Shown here: positions 30,586 through 39,185 of the stretch, piece by piece
Position numbering within the stretch: position 1 is the stretch's first letter
How the letters are laid out: the number at the start of each line of letters is the position of its first letter
NCBI GenBank assembly: GCA_021773055.1
Contig: JAJFKV010000029.1
Coordinates: 39,821 to 103,820, forward strand
Direction of reading: 5' to 3'
DNA length: 64,000 bases
From: Woeseiaceae bacterium
GTDB taxonomy: Bacteria > Pseudomonadota > Gammaproteobacteria > Steroidobacterales > Woeseiaceae
The notes under the pieces: model-generated
Database searches by the model: none
Told to the model about the DNA's origin: nothing
Seen by the model: only the letters and a program-made list of their open reading frames with translations
Position numbers and translations under genes: made by a program

Positions 30586-30690
30586 GGTTTCCCAATTTGC
30601 GTTGTTACTGTTCCGAGACTGTCATGGACAAAATAAAAGCGGTAGTCTAACCAATTCAGCTACCTACAGCTACGTCATTCCCGGACACTG

Positions 30691-31773
30691 ATGACCCGTA
30701 TCCTCGATCGGTACATATTTCGCGAAATCGCCACGGCCTGGCTTGGGGTCACTATGGTGCTTTTGCTGATCCTGCTCACGAATCAGTTTGCGCGAGTATT
30801 GGGTGACGTTGCCAAGGGCAAATTGCCCAAAGATGCGGCATTTGATGTGATCGGGCTGTCGGCGGTGCAGTATCTGACCATTCTAGTGCCTATTGGCCTG
30901 TTCCTGGCGGTCATGCTGGCGCTTGGCCGACTGTATCGGGACAGTGAACTGCCGGCCATGATGGCGTGCCGGGTCGGTCCATCGGGAATATACAGACCCT
31001 TGAGCTGGCTCATGCTGCCGCTGGTACTTGGCGTCGCCTGGCTGTCGATCGAGGGCGGGCCCCTGGCAATGACGAATGTGGATCGGATCGGTGCGGAAGC
31101 CCGTCGACAGGCAGATCTGGCCAGCATTGAGCCGGGGCAGTTTACCGTTTTGGGGCCCGACAGTGCAGTTGTGTATGGCCAGGGCGTTACGCCACAAGGC
31201 CAGATGGAAAAAGTCTTCATGCAACGGCAGGTCGATGACGGGTTCATTGAGGTTGTTATCTCAGAAATCGGTGAGATGGTCGAATCGGACGACCCGGATG
31301 TTCGCCTGCTGGTCCTGCGCGACGGGCGACGCTACGAAGGCGTGCCGGGAACTACTGAATTTCGTGTCATTGAGTTCGTTGAGCATGGCGTACCTTACAG
31401 ACTACCCAGCCTGAAGACGTCAGAGCCGAGGCCGCGCGCAATGGCGTTTCTGGATTTGATGCGTTCCGATGAACCCGAGCATATTGCTGAATTTCAGTGG
31501 CGACTCGGGATTCCGCTATCGACCATTATTCTGGCGATTCTTGCGGTGCCGTTGAGCAAAAGTCGACCTCGAGCCGGGCGCTACGGCCGACTTACGATCG
31601 GACTGCTGGTTTTTATTATTTACCTGAACATGATGAGTGCAGCCAAGGCGTGGATCGAGCAATCGACCATCTCACCGGCGCTGGGAATGTGGTGGGTTCA
31701 CGGCGGTATGTTGCTGTTTGCGCTGGGTTTGTTGGCGGTGCAGAACGGCTATCACAAGAGAATGTTCAGATGA
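30691..31773 (+). CDS. lptF: LPS export ABC transporter permease LptF
   Basis: A permease half of the LptB2FG machine that extracts lipopolysaccharide from the inner membrane and pushes it along the Lpt bridge. It has 360 residues, with three helices at the N-terminus, a periplasmic beta-jellyroll in the middle (about 110-265) and three helices at the C-terminus. The N-terminus ILDRYIFREIATAW is typical. The promoter must lie in the 30586-30690 gap opposite pepA, but no clear hexamers are seen. The stop overlaps lptG as ATGA. Confidence 0.95.
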   Translation: MTRILDRYIFREIATAWLGVTMVLLLILLTNQFARVLGDVAKGKLPKDAAFDVIGLSAVQYLTILVPIGLFLAVMLALGRLYRDSELPAMMACRVGPSGIYRPLSWLMLPLVLGVAWLSIEGGPLAMTNVDRIGAEARRQADLASIEPGQFTVLGPDSAVVYGQGVTPQGQMEKVFMQRQVDDGFIEVVISEIGEMVESDDPDVRLLVLRDGRRYEGVPGTTEFRVIEFVEHGVPYRLPSLKTSEPRPRAMAFLDLMRSDEPEHIAEFQWRLGIPLSTIILAILAVPLSKSRPRAGRYGRLTIGLLVFIIYLNMMSAAKAWIEQSTISPALGMWWVHGGMLLFALGLLAVQNGYHKRMFR

Positions 31774-32834
31774 CCGGCATTCTCAGTCAGTACATGATGC
31801 GAACAATTCTCGCGAGCACTGCGCTGGTACTGGTTGTGCTGTTGGCACTAGCCGGCCTGTTTGAATTCATTGCGGAACTGGACGACACACGAGGCAATTA
31901 TCAGACGGCGCAGGCGATACTCTATACGGCCTTGCGGCTACCCAATCTGGCATTTGAGATGTTGCCGATTGCGGCGTTGATCGGCTCGCTGCTCGGATTG
32001 GGTGCGATGGCGGGCAACAGTGAGATCATTGTCATGCGATCCGCCGGGCTTTCCGTGCGTGAATTATCAAGCATGGTGGCGTTGTCAGGCGCGTTTCTGC
32101 TCATACTCACGGGCCTGTTGGGCGAATTCATCGGGCCGCCACTCGACTCTTATGCACGCAATATGCGTATGGAAGCGCGCTATCAAAAGGATGATTCACG
32201 TCTCGGCAATGAAGCCTGGGTTAAGGATGGGTCAACCTATCTGCATCTGGAAAGGGTCAATCCCGAGTTTGATTTTGGCAGTCTGTACATTTACAAGTTT
32301 GACGAGGATCGCCTGGAATCAATTGCCGTGGCAGAAAATTCGGGGATCGATGAAAACGATAACTGGATTCTGGAGAACCTGCGGGAAACTCAATTTCATC
32401 GCGACGGCGTACAGGTCTTGCAGTCGTCCCGGTCGGTCGAGTCATTTGAGGTGAACTCTGATCTCCTGGGAAGCTCTATCGCGAAGCCGCTCAGCCTGTC
32501 CGCCAGAGAATTGCTTAGTTTCATCGACTATCTGGATCGCAATAGCCTGGATGCGACGAAGTACGAAACGGAATTCTGGTACCGCGTGTCGCGAACATCC
32601 ACGGTATTGATTATGCCGATTCTGGCGCTGGCGTTTGTATTCGGTTCACTTCGAACCGGCGGCACTGGTGGTCGACTTATGATCGGTGTGGTGATCGGTC
32701 TTGGCTACTATCTGGCAAGCGAGACACTTGCCAACTCCGGGCAGGTGTTCAATCTGAATCCGATTCTGGTCACATGGTTGCCATCGGTCACACTGGCGCT
32801 GGTGACATTGTTCGCACTGTCACGAATACGCTAA
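31770..32834 (+). CDS. lptG: LPS export ABC transporter permease LptG
   Basis: The partner permease of LptF, 354 residues with the same 3-helix/jellyroll/3-helix plan. The family stretch LPNLAFEMLPIAALIGSLLGLG lies at about 50-71. Start ATG 31770 overlaps the lptF stop. A longer in-frame extension back to 31497 is only read-through inside lptF. The TAA at 32832 lies in a CTAA that also gives the stop of the RDD gene on the other strand. Confidence 0.95.
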   Translation: MTGILSQYMMRTILASTALVLVVLLALAGLFEFIAELDDTRGNYQTAQAILYTALRLPNLAFEMLPIAALIGSLLGLGAMAGNSEIIVMRSAGLSVRELSSMVALSGAFLLILTGLLGEFIGPPLDSYARNMRMEARYQKDDSRLGNEAWVKDGSTYLHLERVNPEFDFGSLYIYKFDEDRLESIAVAENSGIDENDNWILENLRETQFHRDGVQVLQSSRSVESFEVNSDLLGSSIAKPLSLSARELLSFIDYLDRNSLDATKYETEFWYRVSRTSTVLIMPILALAFVFGSLRTGGTGGRLMIGVVIGLGYYLASETLANSGQVFNLNPILVTWLPSVTLALVTLFALSRIR

Positions 32835-33262
32835 TCGTCTTTCTTGGGGTAGTACACGAGGTGCGTCTTGCTGATGCGATCATGCCAGGCCAGCCTGTCT
32901 TTATCCCACAGCGACCAAAGAAACCCAAGACCCGCTGGCGCCCATGAAAGCAGCGCCGCGAAGAATCGAATAGTCGCGGCCCCAAGACTGGCTTTTTCGC
33001 CATCCACGGTTTCGAGTTGCAGTCGCCAGGACTGCATGCCCAATGTGCGGCCGCCGCGCGACCAATACAGGACGAAGAACAAGAAAATAATTAAGAACCT
33101 GATGATGTTGTAGGCAAGTACATATGCTGGGCCGCCGGCGTATACGCTTTCCCCATCCAGGTATGCCGTTGAAATTATCGCGAGCATGACCAGGCAAGCG
33201 AAGACGAGCAACGAATCGTAAAGCATCGCCGCGATGCGGCGAATCAATGTGGCATTTTGCAT
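32831..33262 (-). CDS. RDD-family membrane protein
   Basis: A 143-residue inner-membrane protein with three hydrophobic segments. The family Arg-Asp-Asp pattern is seen as RRIAAMLYDSLLVF at the N-terminus, and GRTLGMQSWRLQL in the middle is also typical. RDD proteins have been linked to ion exchange, but the role is mostly unknown. It is the last of three minus-strand genes (Npt-like transporter, aldo/keto reductase, RDD), 3 bp after the reductase stop. Confidence 0.85.
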   Translation of the reverse strand: MQNATLIRRIAAMLYDSLLVFACLVMLAIISTAYLDGESVYAGGPAYVLAYNIIRFLIIFLFFVLYWSRGGRTLGMQSWRLQLETVDGEKASLGAATIRFFAALLSWAPAGLGFLWSLWDKDRLAWHDRISKTHLVYYPKKDD

Positions 33263-33265
33263 TTT

Positions 33266-34183
33266 CTAAATACTCGCGAAGAAATCTGACATGCGCTTGC
33301 GCATGGCTTTATCGGGAAGGACACCCATGCCTGCACCGAGGTTATCAATCATATGCTGTGTTTTGCTCGTTGCGGGAATCACACAAGTGACTGCCGGATG
33401 GCTGATAATGAATTTGAGAAAGAACTGTCCCCAACTGGTCGCAAACTCCTCCGCCCAGTCCGGTAACTGTTTGCCGGATACGGCACGAAACAATGCACCT
33501 GACTGAAACGGTCGGTTGATGAGAACAGCGACACCCAAATCTTTTGCCATTGGCAACAGGCGATCTTCTGCCTCACGCTCACCGAATGAGTAATTGATCT
33601 GAATGAAGTCCGGTTTGAACTGTTTCATTTCACGGCCGAGGGCTGCATGAGCGCCGGCGGTGTAGTGCGTCAGGCCGCTGTAGCGAATCTGACCCGATTT
33701 CTGCCACTCGCGAATCGTCTCCATATGCAATGCCGTATCGCGCAGATTGTGCACCTGCATAAGATCGATGACGTTTGTTTGCATCAATTCAGCCGAGCGT
33801 TGCATCTGTCTGAATCCGGCATCTTTGCCATCGGTCCATACTTTGGTGGCGAGGAAGAGCGATTCTCGATCAGTGCCGGAGCCGACAATATCGCCGATAA
33901 TTTTTTCGGAGCGGTTGTACATCGGTGAGGTGTCGAGGAGGCTGCCACCACTTCGTGTCAGCAGTTCGACTATCTTCCTGCGAAGTTCTATTTCAGCCGG
34001 TGTGCTTTCAACATCGAAAACATTGTAGGTCCCGAGCCCGACGACTGGCAGCAATTCACCGCTGCTCGGGATAGTCTTACTCATCATGTTTTCGCACTCA
34101 GCGGTGATTGCCAGCCGCGGCGCGGTGGCGAGAGCGAGGCCCGCGCCCAATATTTGGCGACGACTCCAATTGCTTTTTTTCAT
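33266..34183 (-). CDS. Tat-exported aldo/keto reductase
   Basis: A 305-residue NAD(P)H-dependent oxidoreductase of the aldo/keto reductase superfamily. The N-terminus has a twin-arginine motif (SRRQILG) and hydrophobic stretch, so the folded protein probably goes to the periplasm. Catalytic residues are visible: Asp/Tyr in DTSPMYNRSE, Lys in ATKVWTDG and His in MQVHNL. Cofactor-binding residues follow in the C-terminal third (PATSKTQHM). A Tat signal is unusual for this mainly cytosolic superfamily, because NAD(P)H is not available outside. The start overlaps the Npt-like gene stop by 4 bp. Confidence 0.85.
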   Translation of the reverse strand: MKKSNWSRRQILGAGLALATAPRLAITAECENMMSKTIPSSGELLPVVGLGTYNVFDVESTPAEIELRRKIVELLTRSGGSLLDTSPMYNRSEKIIGDIVGSGTDRESLFLATKVWTDGKDAGFRQMQRSAELMQTNVIDLMQVHNLRDTALHMETIREWQKSGQIRYSGLTHYTAGAHAALGREMKQFKPDFIQINYSFGEREAEDRLLPMAKDLGVAVLINRPFQSGALFRAVSGKQLPDWAEEFATSWGQFFLKFIISHPAVTCVIPATSKTQHMIDNLGAGMGVLPDKAMRKRMSDFFASI

Positions 34184-35502
34184 TCGACGCCCTGACTCCT
34201 AAGTGCCAATGCCTGTCGCTTGTAGTCACGTCCCAGCCACAATGCGACAACAGTCCAAACTGCTGCGAATGGCAGCATGGTGACTGATACGCCCACGATA
34301 CCCCAGACCATCATTAGCTGGACCGACCATGCACCGATGATATCGCCAAAGCGGTAGACGGCCGTTTCGATGAAGTTCTTGGTCTTGTACTTCTCTTCGG
34401 GTGTGACGACTGAGTACAGCATGTCGGTGGAAGGTTTACTGAAGCTGAATCCAAGCGATCTGCGTGCAATAGTCAGGAATGCGACAACACCGAGCACCGG
34501 GTCAAATGCCAACAGCACGAACCCGGCTATAGAGAAAATCGGCAATAGTGCCAGCGATCGGCCGATCCCGAATCGCATAACAATTTGCTTGACGACGAAC
34601 ATCTGGCCAAGCAGCGCAAATAAGCTGGTCCAGAAATTGATGCTTGAATAGAACTCAATTTGCTTATCTGCATCGGAGATTGACTCCTCAACCATCTGTG
34701 CGGCAAAAATGTAAAGTGCGGTCCCGAGCAAACTGGCGAAAATCGAGCAAGCTACGACTCCCAGAAAGTAATTGGATCCGAAAACGTGCGTGACGCCACT
34801 TAGCGGACTGCCGCCGAGCGGTTCACTACTTTCAACGGTATCGCCTATTTCCGCTTCGTGTTCATGTGCCACCCAGTGCCTTAGCTTGTAAATACAGAGG
34901 ACAGCCAAGGTCAGAATCGCTGCCGCTATTGGAAACAGGTTTTGACGGCCAATATCGACTACGATCGCCTTAGTGGCCGCGCTGCCGATCAGCGCGCCGA
35001 TGCTGCCACCGGCAGTGATGAAACCGAACAGACGTCTCGCCTGTTCGCGGGTGTAGATATCCGCCATGAAGCTCCAAAAAACGGATACGACGAACAGGTT
35101 GAACACGCTGAGCCAGACAAAAAATGCCCGTCCAAGCCAGATGTGATCTGCATCGTCGTTAATGTATTTGGCGAAAAAGAACCAAAAGATCAGGATGTTC
35201 GATACGAAGAACAGGTTTATCCAGGGCAAGAAGCTGCGTCTCGGATAGCGCGATGTGATCCAGCCGAATATCGGTGTAGCGAGCATCATTACGGTAAAAG
35301 TGCCCATGAATAAGTACGGGATCGTATCCGGGCCGCTACCGACGGCCATCGCTTCACGGATAGGGCGGAGGATGTAGTACGAGGACAAGACGCAAAAGAA
35401 ATACGCAAAGGACCAGGCCACGGCCGCATACTCGTGCTTCTTTGGCCCTAGAATCTGTCCGAACAGAAATGTGGTTAATTTTGCGGTAGGGTTGCTGATC
35501 AT
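34180..35502 (-). CDS. Npt1/Npt2-like MFS transporter
   Basis: A polytopic membrane protein of 440 residues with about 12 helices. The N-terminal block WSFAYFFCVLSSYYILRPIREAM resembles the nucleotide-transporter-like (Npt/Tlc-related) MFS group of free-living proteobacteria. Parasites use relatives for ATP/ADP exchange, and the substrate in free-living bacteria is unknown. It is the first gene of a minus-strand trio, overlapping the Tat-exported reductase by 4 bp, which suggests a shared substrate pathway. Confidence 0.78.
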   Translation of the reverse strand: MISNPTAKLTTFLFGQILGPKKHEYAAVAWSFAYFFCVLSSYYILRPIREAMAVGSGPDTIPYLFMGTFTVMMLATPIFGWITSRYPRRSFLPWINLFFVSNILIFWFFFAKYINDDADHIWLGRAFFVWLSVFNLFVVSVFWSFMADIYTREQARRLFGFITAGGSIGALIGSAATKAIVVDIGRQNLFPIAAAILTLAVLCIYKLRHWVAHEHEAEIGDTVESSEPLGGSPLSGVTHVFGSNYFLGVVACSIFASLLGTALYIFAAQMVEESISDADKQIEFYSSINFWTSLFALLGQMFVVKQIVMRFGIGRSLALLPIFSIAGFVLLAFDPVLGVVAFLTIARRSLGFSFSKPSTDMLYSVVTPEEKYKTKNFIETAVYRFGDIIGAWSVQLMMVWGIVGVSVTMLPFAAVWTVVALWLGRDYKRQALALRSQGVE

Positions 35503-35577
35503 CGTGGTGCCATCTTAATGGCCAAGCGACAAAAGTCACACTAAATTACAAAAACAAACATCAGGGGTGAAGAAATC

Positions 35578-35961
35578 ATGGAAGCAGTTGTAATCGTTAC
35601 CGTCCTGGCTTTGATGCAGTACATGTTTTTTGGCATTCAGGTCGGCGGAGCGCACCAAAAATACGGGATCAAAGCACCGACAATGTCGGGTGATCCAGAA
35701 TTTGATCGCGTCAATCGCGTGCACCAGAATACGCTGGAGCAGCTCGTCGTATTGATTCCGGCGCTCTGGATGTACGCGCATTTCGTGAATCCACTTTGGG
35801 GTGCCGGCATGGGGGTTGTGTATCTCATCGGCCGATTTATCTATCGCGCGGAGTACTTGAAGGACCCATCGACCCGAACACTTGGTTTCTCGCTGTCGTT
35901 TCTGCCTGGTGCAGTTATGTCGGTTTGGGTGCTTATCGTCGCGATCTTGAAGTACGTGTAA
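35578..35961 (+). CDS. MAPEG-family membrane protein
   Basis: A 127-residue protein with four predicted helices. The family motif FDRVNRVHQNTLEQLVV at about residues 42-58 is well preserved. MAPEG members include glutathione transferases and leukotriene synthases, and the bacterial activity is generally glutathione-dependent. The enzyme activity here is inferred. It stands alone, divergent from the Npt-like gene (75-bp gap) and followed by a strong hairpin. Confidence 0.88.
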   Translation: MEAVVIVTVLALMQYMFFGIQVGGAHQKYGIKAPTMSGDPEFDRVNRVHQNTLEQLVVLIPALWMYAHFVNPLWGAGMGVVYLIGRFIYRAEYLKDPSTRTLGFSLSFLPGAVMSVWVLIVAILKYV

Positions 35962-35977
35962 CAACTTCTCGATAAAT

Positions 35978-36009
35978 CGACGAGATTTGGCGCTGTCCAA
36001 ATCTCGTCG
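35978..36009 (+). terminator. rho-independent terminator after the MAPEG gene
   Basis: A perfect 13-bp inverted repeat (CGACGAGATTTGG with its complement, loop CGCTGT) starts 17 bp past the stop and is followed by a T-rich stretch (TTCGTTCGATTCTT). The stem is only moderately GC-rich, but its length makes termination plausible. Confidence 0.7.
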
Positions 36010-36051
36010 TTCGTTCGATTCTTATCACTCTTAAAGTGAAGGAGAAGGACG

Positions 36052-36597
36052 ATGGCGAAAAGGATATTTGCCGCACTGATCATTCCATTGGTGCTGGGGT
36101 TGGCAGCCTCTCAAACTCATGCGCAGCTCTCACCAGTCGCGGTTGATGGTTGTGCGAAACTCGCGCGGGTTGTTTATTCAGAAGTATCTGCAGCGGCGGT
36201 ATACGGACCGAATAAGTCGGGTCCCTGGTCGATTAATCTGGGGCAGGGTGACTTATCGGTCTGTGAGCACACCGCCAGGACCGTTTCCCGGGCATTTACC
36301 TCGGCCATGTTAAGTGCTGGTATCGACGTATCCTGGTCGCGCGATGACACGAGTAATGGTGATTTTTGCTGGAGCGGTTTTTTGTCACAGTGTTACCCGG
36401 AACGTGATCGCTTATCGTATTCCGGGATCGGCACTGACGCGGCATTCGTGCAGCAGAGCTGGTCGGTTGTCTCTCAATCGGTCATGCGTGAGATGTACAA
36501 CCCATTCAGCAGTGACGAAGTCCGGTTTCGTGATGACGATCTGAAATTGCGGCTTGGATTGTCTTTGCGATCAATCGGTGTTTCTGGAGATCGCTAG
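36052..36597 (+). CDS. secreted protein of unknown function
   Basis: I do not recognise this protein. It has a signal peptide (residues 1-24, ending QTHA, then QLSP) and a 157-residue mature part. That part has four cysteines (in VDGCAKL, LSVCEHT, GDFCWSG and SQCYPE) that could form two disulfides in the periplasm. AAGGAGAAGG upstream is a strong ribosome site. It follows a terminator and so has its own promoter in 36010-36040. It converges on the DUF2007 gene. No membrane segment follows the signal. Confidence 0.7.
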   Translation: MAKRIFAALIIPLVLGLAASQTHAQLSPVAVDGCAKLARVVYSEVSAAAVYGPNKSGPWSINLGQGDLSVCEHTARTVSRAFTSAMLSAGIDVSWSRDDTSNGDFCWSGFLSQCYPERDRLSYSGIGTDAAFVQQSWSVVSQSVMREMYNPFSSDEVRFRDDDLKLRLGLSLRSIGVSGDR

Positions 36598-36621
36598 CGC
36601 CCGAGACGGGGAGTTGCTGGC

Positions 36622-36837
36622 TTAATCGCCAGCAGCGTCCCAATCGGCGATAACCTGGCGGGCTTCAGCCACATCATCCTCGCCGACCATTACCCGGATA
36701 TTTCCAGCGGCCGGAAGTTCTCCGATACCACCTTGCAGGTATTCACCCTGAATTACTGCTTCTATTCCTGCCTGCTGGAGCTGGTGCATGACAAGGTGAG
36801 CCTCGATATTGCTGGATGCGTCAAATACGGTTTTCAT
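36622..36837 (-). CDS. DUF2007 small protein
   Basis: A 71-residue cytoplasmic protein matching DUF2007 (putative signal-transducing protein). It begins MKTVFDASSNIEAHLVMHQL, continues with GIEAVIQGEYLQGGIGELP and ends with VMVGEDDVAEARQVIAD. The fold is a ferredoxin-like GlnB-related domain in family terms, and the ligand is unknown. It lies 25 bp after the kelch-protein gene and is probably the third gene of an SDR-kelch-DUF2007 unit. Confidence 0.8.
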   Translation of the reverse strand: MKTVFDASSNIEAHLVMHQLQQAGIEAVIQGEYLQGGIGELPAAGNIRVMVGEDDVAEARQVIADWDAAGD

Positions 36838-36862
36838 TGGGGGAGTCGACTGGTTAATGCGT

Positions 36863-37942
36863 TTAGCGTAACAAATATCGGGTTACCGTACCGGTGACCG
36901 TTTGCTGCGCCCGCATTCCGCCAACGATGACCCAGCCACCGCCAAACGGCACCAGTCCACGGTGATCCATTGATGCCGCACTGTCCTGTTTAATGACCCG
37001 CCATTCGGATGTCTCAAGGTCGAATAACAAGCCATGCCCGGCGGGCTCGGACGGATTGCCGTCATACCCTATGCCATCGAAGTTATACGGATTCTCACTA
37101 CCGCCGAGGAACAATACGCTGTTTATTGCAGATATCCCTGCTGCCGCCATGCGGTAACGGGGTAGGCCGGGATGCTTCTCAACAGGACGCCAGTCGATGC
37201 GACGACTGTCTTTGGCGTCGATTATTCCCAACCAGCACTCGTCACTTGCTGCGAAACTTCTCGACCTGTCGGCATGTGGGACCACGGCGACACCGTCACA
37301 GTAGATGATGTTGTTGCCAACGACTCCGCCAGCGTGGCCAAACAATGATGTTCCCGGAACAGGCGTTGCTTGAGTCCATGTGTCTGAAACAGTGTCATAA
37401 CGTTGTACGAGGTTTACATTACCGAGATCGTGCCAGCCATTAATCAGGTAAATGAAGCGGTCCTGATAGGTGAACGAAACGGCGTCATCGACGGGTACCG
37501 GCATCGGGCTGAGCTCTGCAAACACTCCTGTTTCCGGGTTGAATGAATGCACCCACGGCGTCGATACTTCAGTGCCGTCCTCTGCCACTGAGTAGCCGCC
37601 GAATACATAGGCAAGCTCGCGGACTGACGCTGCAGTCGTGGCGAGTCGGCCCACGCCGCCCGGTACCGGCGCATGTTCAACCCAATCGTTGATTTCATTA
37701 CTGAGTACGAAGGTTCGCGCATGTGTATCTGAGTATTCCAGTCCGCTCCCAATGCCCGCGAAGCTAACAAGGTATTCGACATGACCGACGGTCACGGCGG
37801 TTACAGCGCTATTGGCAATGGGTTCGGGTAGTGAGGGCAATGTACTAACGCGCAGCATCAACACCGTGTCGTCCGCCCACAGAGTTGTAGAAAGCAGCAG
37901 GCAGAAGAGCAGTGTTCTGAGTCCTTGCGTTTGCACTACCAC
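36863..37942 (-). CDS. exported kelch-repeat beta-propeller protein
   Basis: A 359-residue periplasmic or surface protein with a signal peptide (residues 1-23, TTLWA/DDTV). At least five kelch-type blades are visible (AYVFGGYS, IYLINGWHD, VLFLGGSENPY, VIVGGMRA). The sialic-acid epimerase NanM is a related exported propeller, but active-site identity cannot be judged here. The start is GTG 37942 or another GTG two codons later. It overlaps the SDR stop by 7 bp, so the pair is co-translated. A shared sugar- or alcohol-oxidation pathway is possible. Confidence 0.8.
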   Translation of the reverse strand: MVVQTQGLRTLLFCLLLSTTLWADDTVLMLRVSTLPSLPEPIANSAVTAVTVGHVEYLVSFAGIGSGLEYSDTHARTFVLSNEINDWVEHAPVPGGVGRLATTAASVRELAYVFGGYSVAEDGTEVSTPWVHSFNPETGVFAELSPMPVPVDDAVSFTYQDRFIYLINGWHDLGNVNLVQRYDTVSDTWTQATPVPGTSLFGHAGGVVGNNIIYCDGVAVVPHADRSRSFAASDECWLGIIDAKDSRRIDWRPVEKHPGLPRYRMAAAGISAINSVLFLGGSENPYNFDGIGYDGNPSEPAGHGLLFDLETSEWRVIKQDSAASMDHRGLVPFGGGWVIVGGMRAQQTVTGTVTRYLLR

Positions 37943-38691
37943 ACGCTGCCCAGTGCGACTCGGATGGCTTCGCCACTGACGCCGCTGGATTCCTCGGATG
38001 CAAGAAAAGCGATCATCTCAGCGACTTCATTCGGCGTTGCAACACGTCCTGGTGGATAAAGCGCTGCGCGTTCCTCCCAGACCTGATCGGTTGTGATATC
38101 CCTGTCTGTTGCCTCTTGCCGGGCTGAGCGTTCGGCCATCTCCGTTCGAACCCAGCCGGGCAGGACGGCGTTCGAAGTGATGCCGTAAGGTCCGCCGTCA
38201 ACCGCGACCGAGCGCATTAGACCCAGAAGCCCGGCTTTGGAGCTGTTGTAGGCACTGCCCGCGTGTTCGGCGACCAGGCTGGCGGTGGAACTAGTGTAGA
38301 CAACGCGCCCATACTGGCGTTCGACCATACCTGGCAACACAAGTCTTGATAGATGGAATGGTGCGTCGAGGTTGACTCGGATCGATTCACTCCACACCTC
38401 TGGTTGCTGTTCCCAGAGGACCTTCTCGTGGGCTGATCCGATACCGTGGTTGCAGATGAGGATATCGATCGGTCCCAGTCGTTGCTCTGTCTCCTCAATC
38501 GCGTGTGCACAACCCTCCGGACTGCCGAGATCAGCGACCGAATATTCAAATCCGGTTTCTGTCAGGTCTTTCTCGCCGCGGGAGACGCACATTACTCGGG
38601 TGCCGCGTGAGTCCAGAAGTTTTGCGGTTGCACGTCCGATACCGCGGCCCCCACCCGTGATCAGCGCTACGCGTCCTTCGACTCCAGCCAT
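37936..38691 (-). CDS. short-chain dehydrogenase/reductase
   Basis: A classical SDR of 251 residues. NAD(P) binding is by TGGGRGIG (13-20), the NNAG motif appears as CNHG, and the catalytic Ser (YTSSTAS) and Tyr-x3-Lys (SAYNSSKAG) are intact. A PGWVRTEM loop follows. RGEKDLTETG after strand 2 is compatible with NADP preference. The substrate is unknown. It heads the unit with the kelch protein. Confidence 0.88.
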   Translation of the reverse strand: MAGVEGRVALITGGGRGIGRATAKLLDSRGTRVMCVSRGEKDLTETGFEYSVADLGSPEGCAHAIEETEQRLGPIDILICNHGIGSAHEKVLWEQQPEVWSESIRVNLDAPFHLSRLVLPGMVERQYGRVVYTSSTASLVAEHAGSAYNSSKAGLLGLMRSVAVDGGPYGITSNAVLPGWVRTEMAERSARQEATDRDITTDQVWEERAALYPPGRVATPNEVAEMIAFLASEESSGVSGEAIRVALGSVW

Positions 38692-38806
38692 AATTCACTT
38701 TCTCGCTCTACTTCATCGAAAAGGCATTGTACCGGCTGCCGTGGTTTTGGGCTGGTCATTGTTGTTTTTATGTCCAAAGAAACCTCGGAAACAGCGGCAA
38801 TATCGG

Positions 38807-38812
38807 TATAAT
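38807..38812 (+). promoter_or_regulatory. -10 box TATAAT for the first GFDPYD gene
   Basis: A consensus TATAAT lies 26 bp before the ATG at 38838 and predicts a start near 38819. The -35 region (around 38784) is poor. An upstream ATG at 38811 overlaps this box and so is unlikely to be used, which supports the 38838 start. Confidence 0.5.
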
Positions 38813-38837
38813 GAAGAAAATCGCAGGAACAGAGTTT

Positions 38838-39119
38838 ATGAGCTCCCGATCAGACGACAAGACGAAAAAACCACCCACAGATGACCGAAAAGGTAAAGTT
38901 GTCGAGGACGGGCGCGGTCATCAGATATGGGAGGGCACCATAAAAACCATCAAGTTGTCATTGATGAAGACGGGGATGTTCAAGCAGACGGAGGTGCACC
39001 GACGGTTGCAGGAGCTCGCTGAGTCGGATACCGAAGCTGCGGACGCCGCATTCGATGAAGAACAGGAGATTCTCGGTGGTGGCGGGGGATTTGATCCTTA
39101 CGATTCGACCAAGAAATAA
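38838..39119 (+). CDS. small protein with C-terminal GFDPYD motif (A)
   Basis: Not a family I recognise. The 93 residues are highly charged, with no signal or membrane segment. The N-terminal third is disordered-looking (DDKTKKPPTDDRKGK). The middle (GHQIWEGTIKTIKLSLMKTG) could form a strand and helix. An acidic helix (ELAESDTEAADAAFDEEQE) follows, then a glycine run and GFDPYDSTKK at the very end. AGGAAC precedes the ATG at a good distance. It faces a second small gene that also carries GFDPYD near its C-terminus. Confidence 0.65.
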   Translation: MSSRSDDKTKKPPTDDRKGKVVEDGRGHQIWEGTIKTIKLSLMKTGMFKQTEVHRRLQELAESDTEAADAAFDEEQEILGGGGGFDPYDSTKK

Positions 39120-39185
39120 GAAGGTACCTTTCACGCAAGATTTGGTTTCCACGGTGAAGTGATGTTGGGCTTAGCTCATAAAGTA

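Noticed and set aside
31497..31769. Longer N-terminus for lptG
   Set aside because: Lies inside lptF in another frame; the ATGA overlap gives the conserved start.
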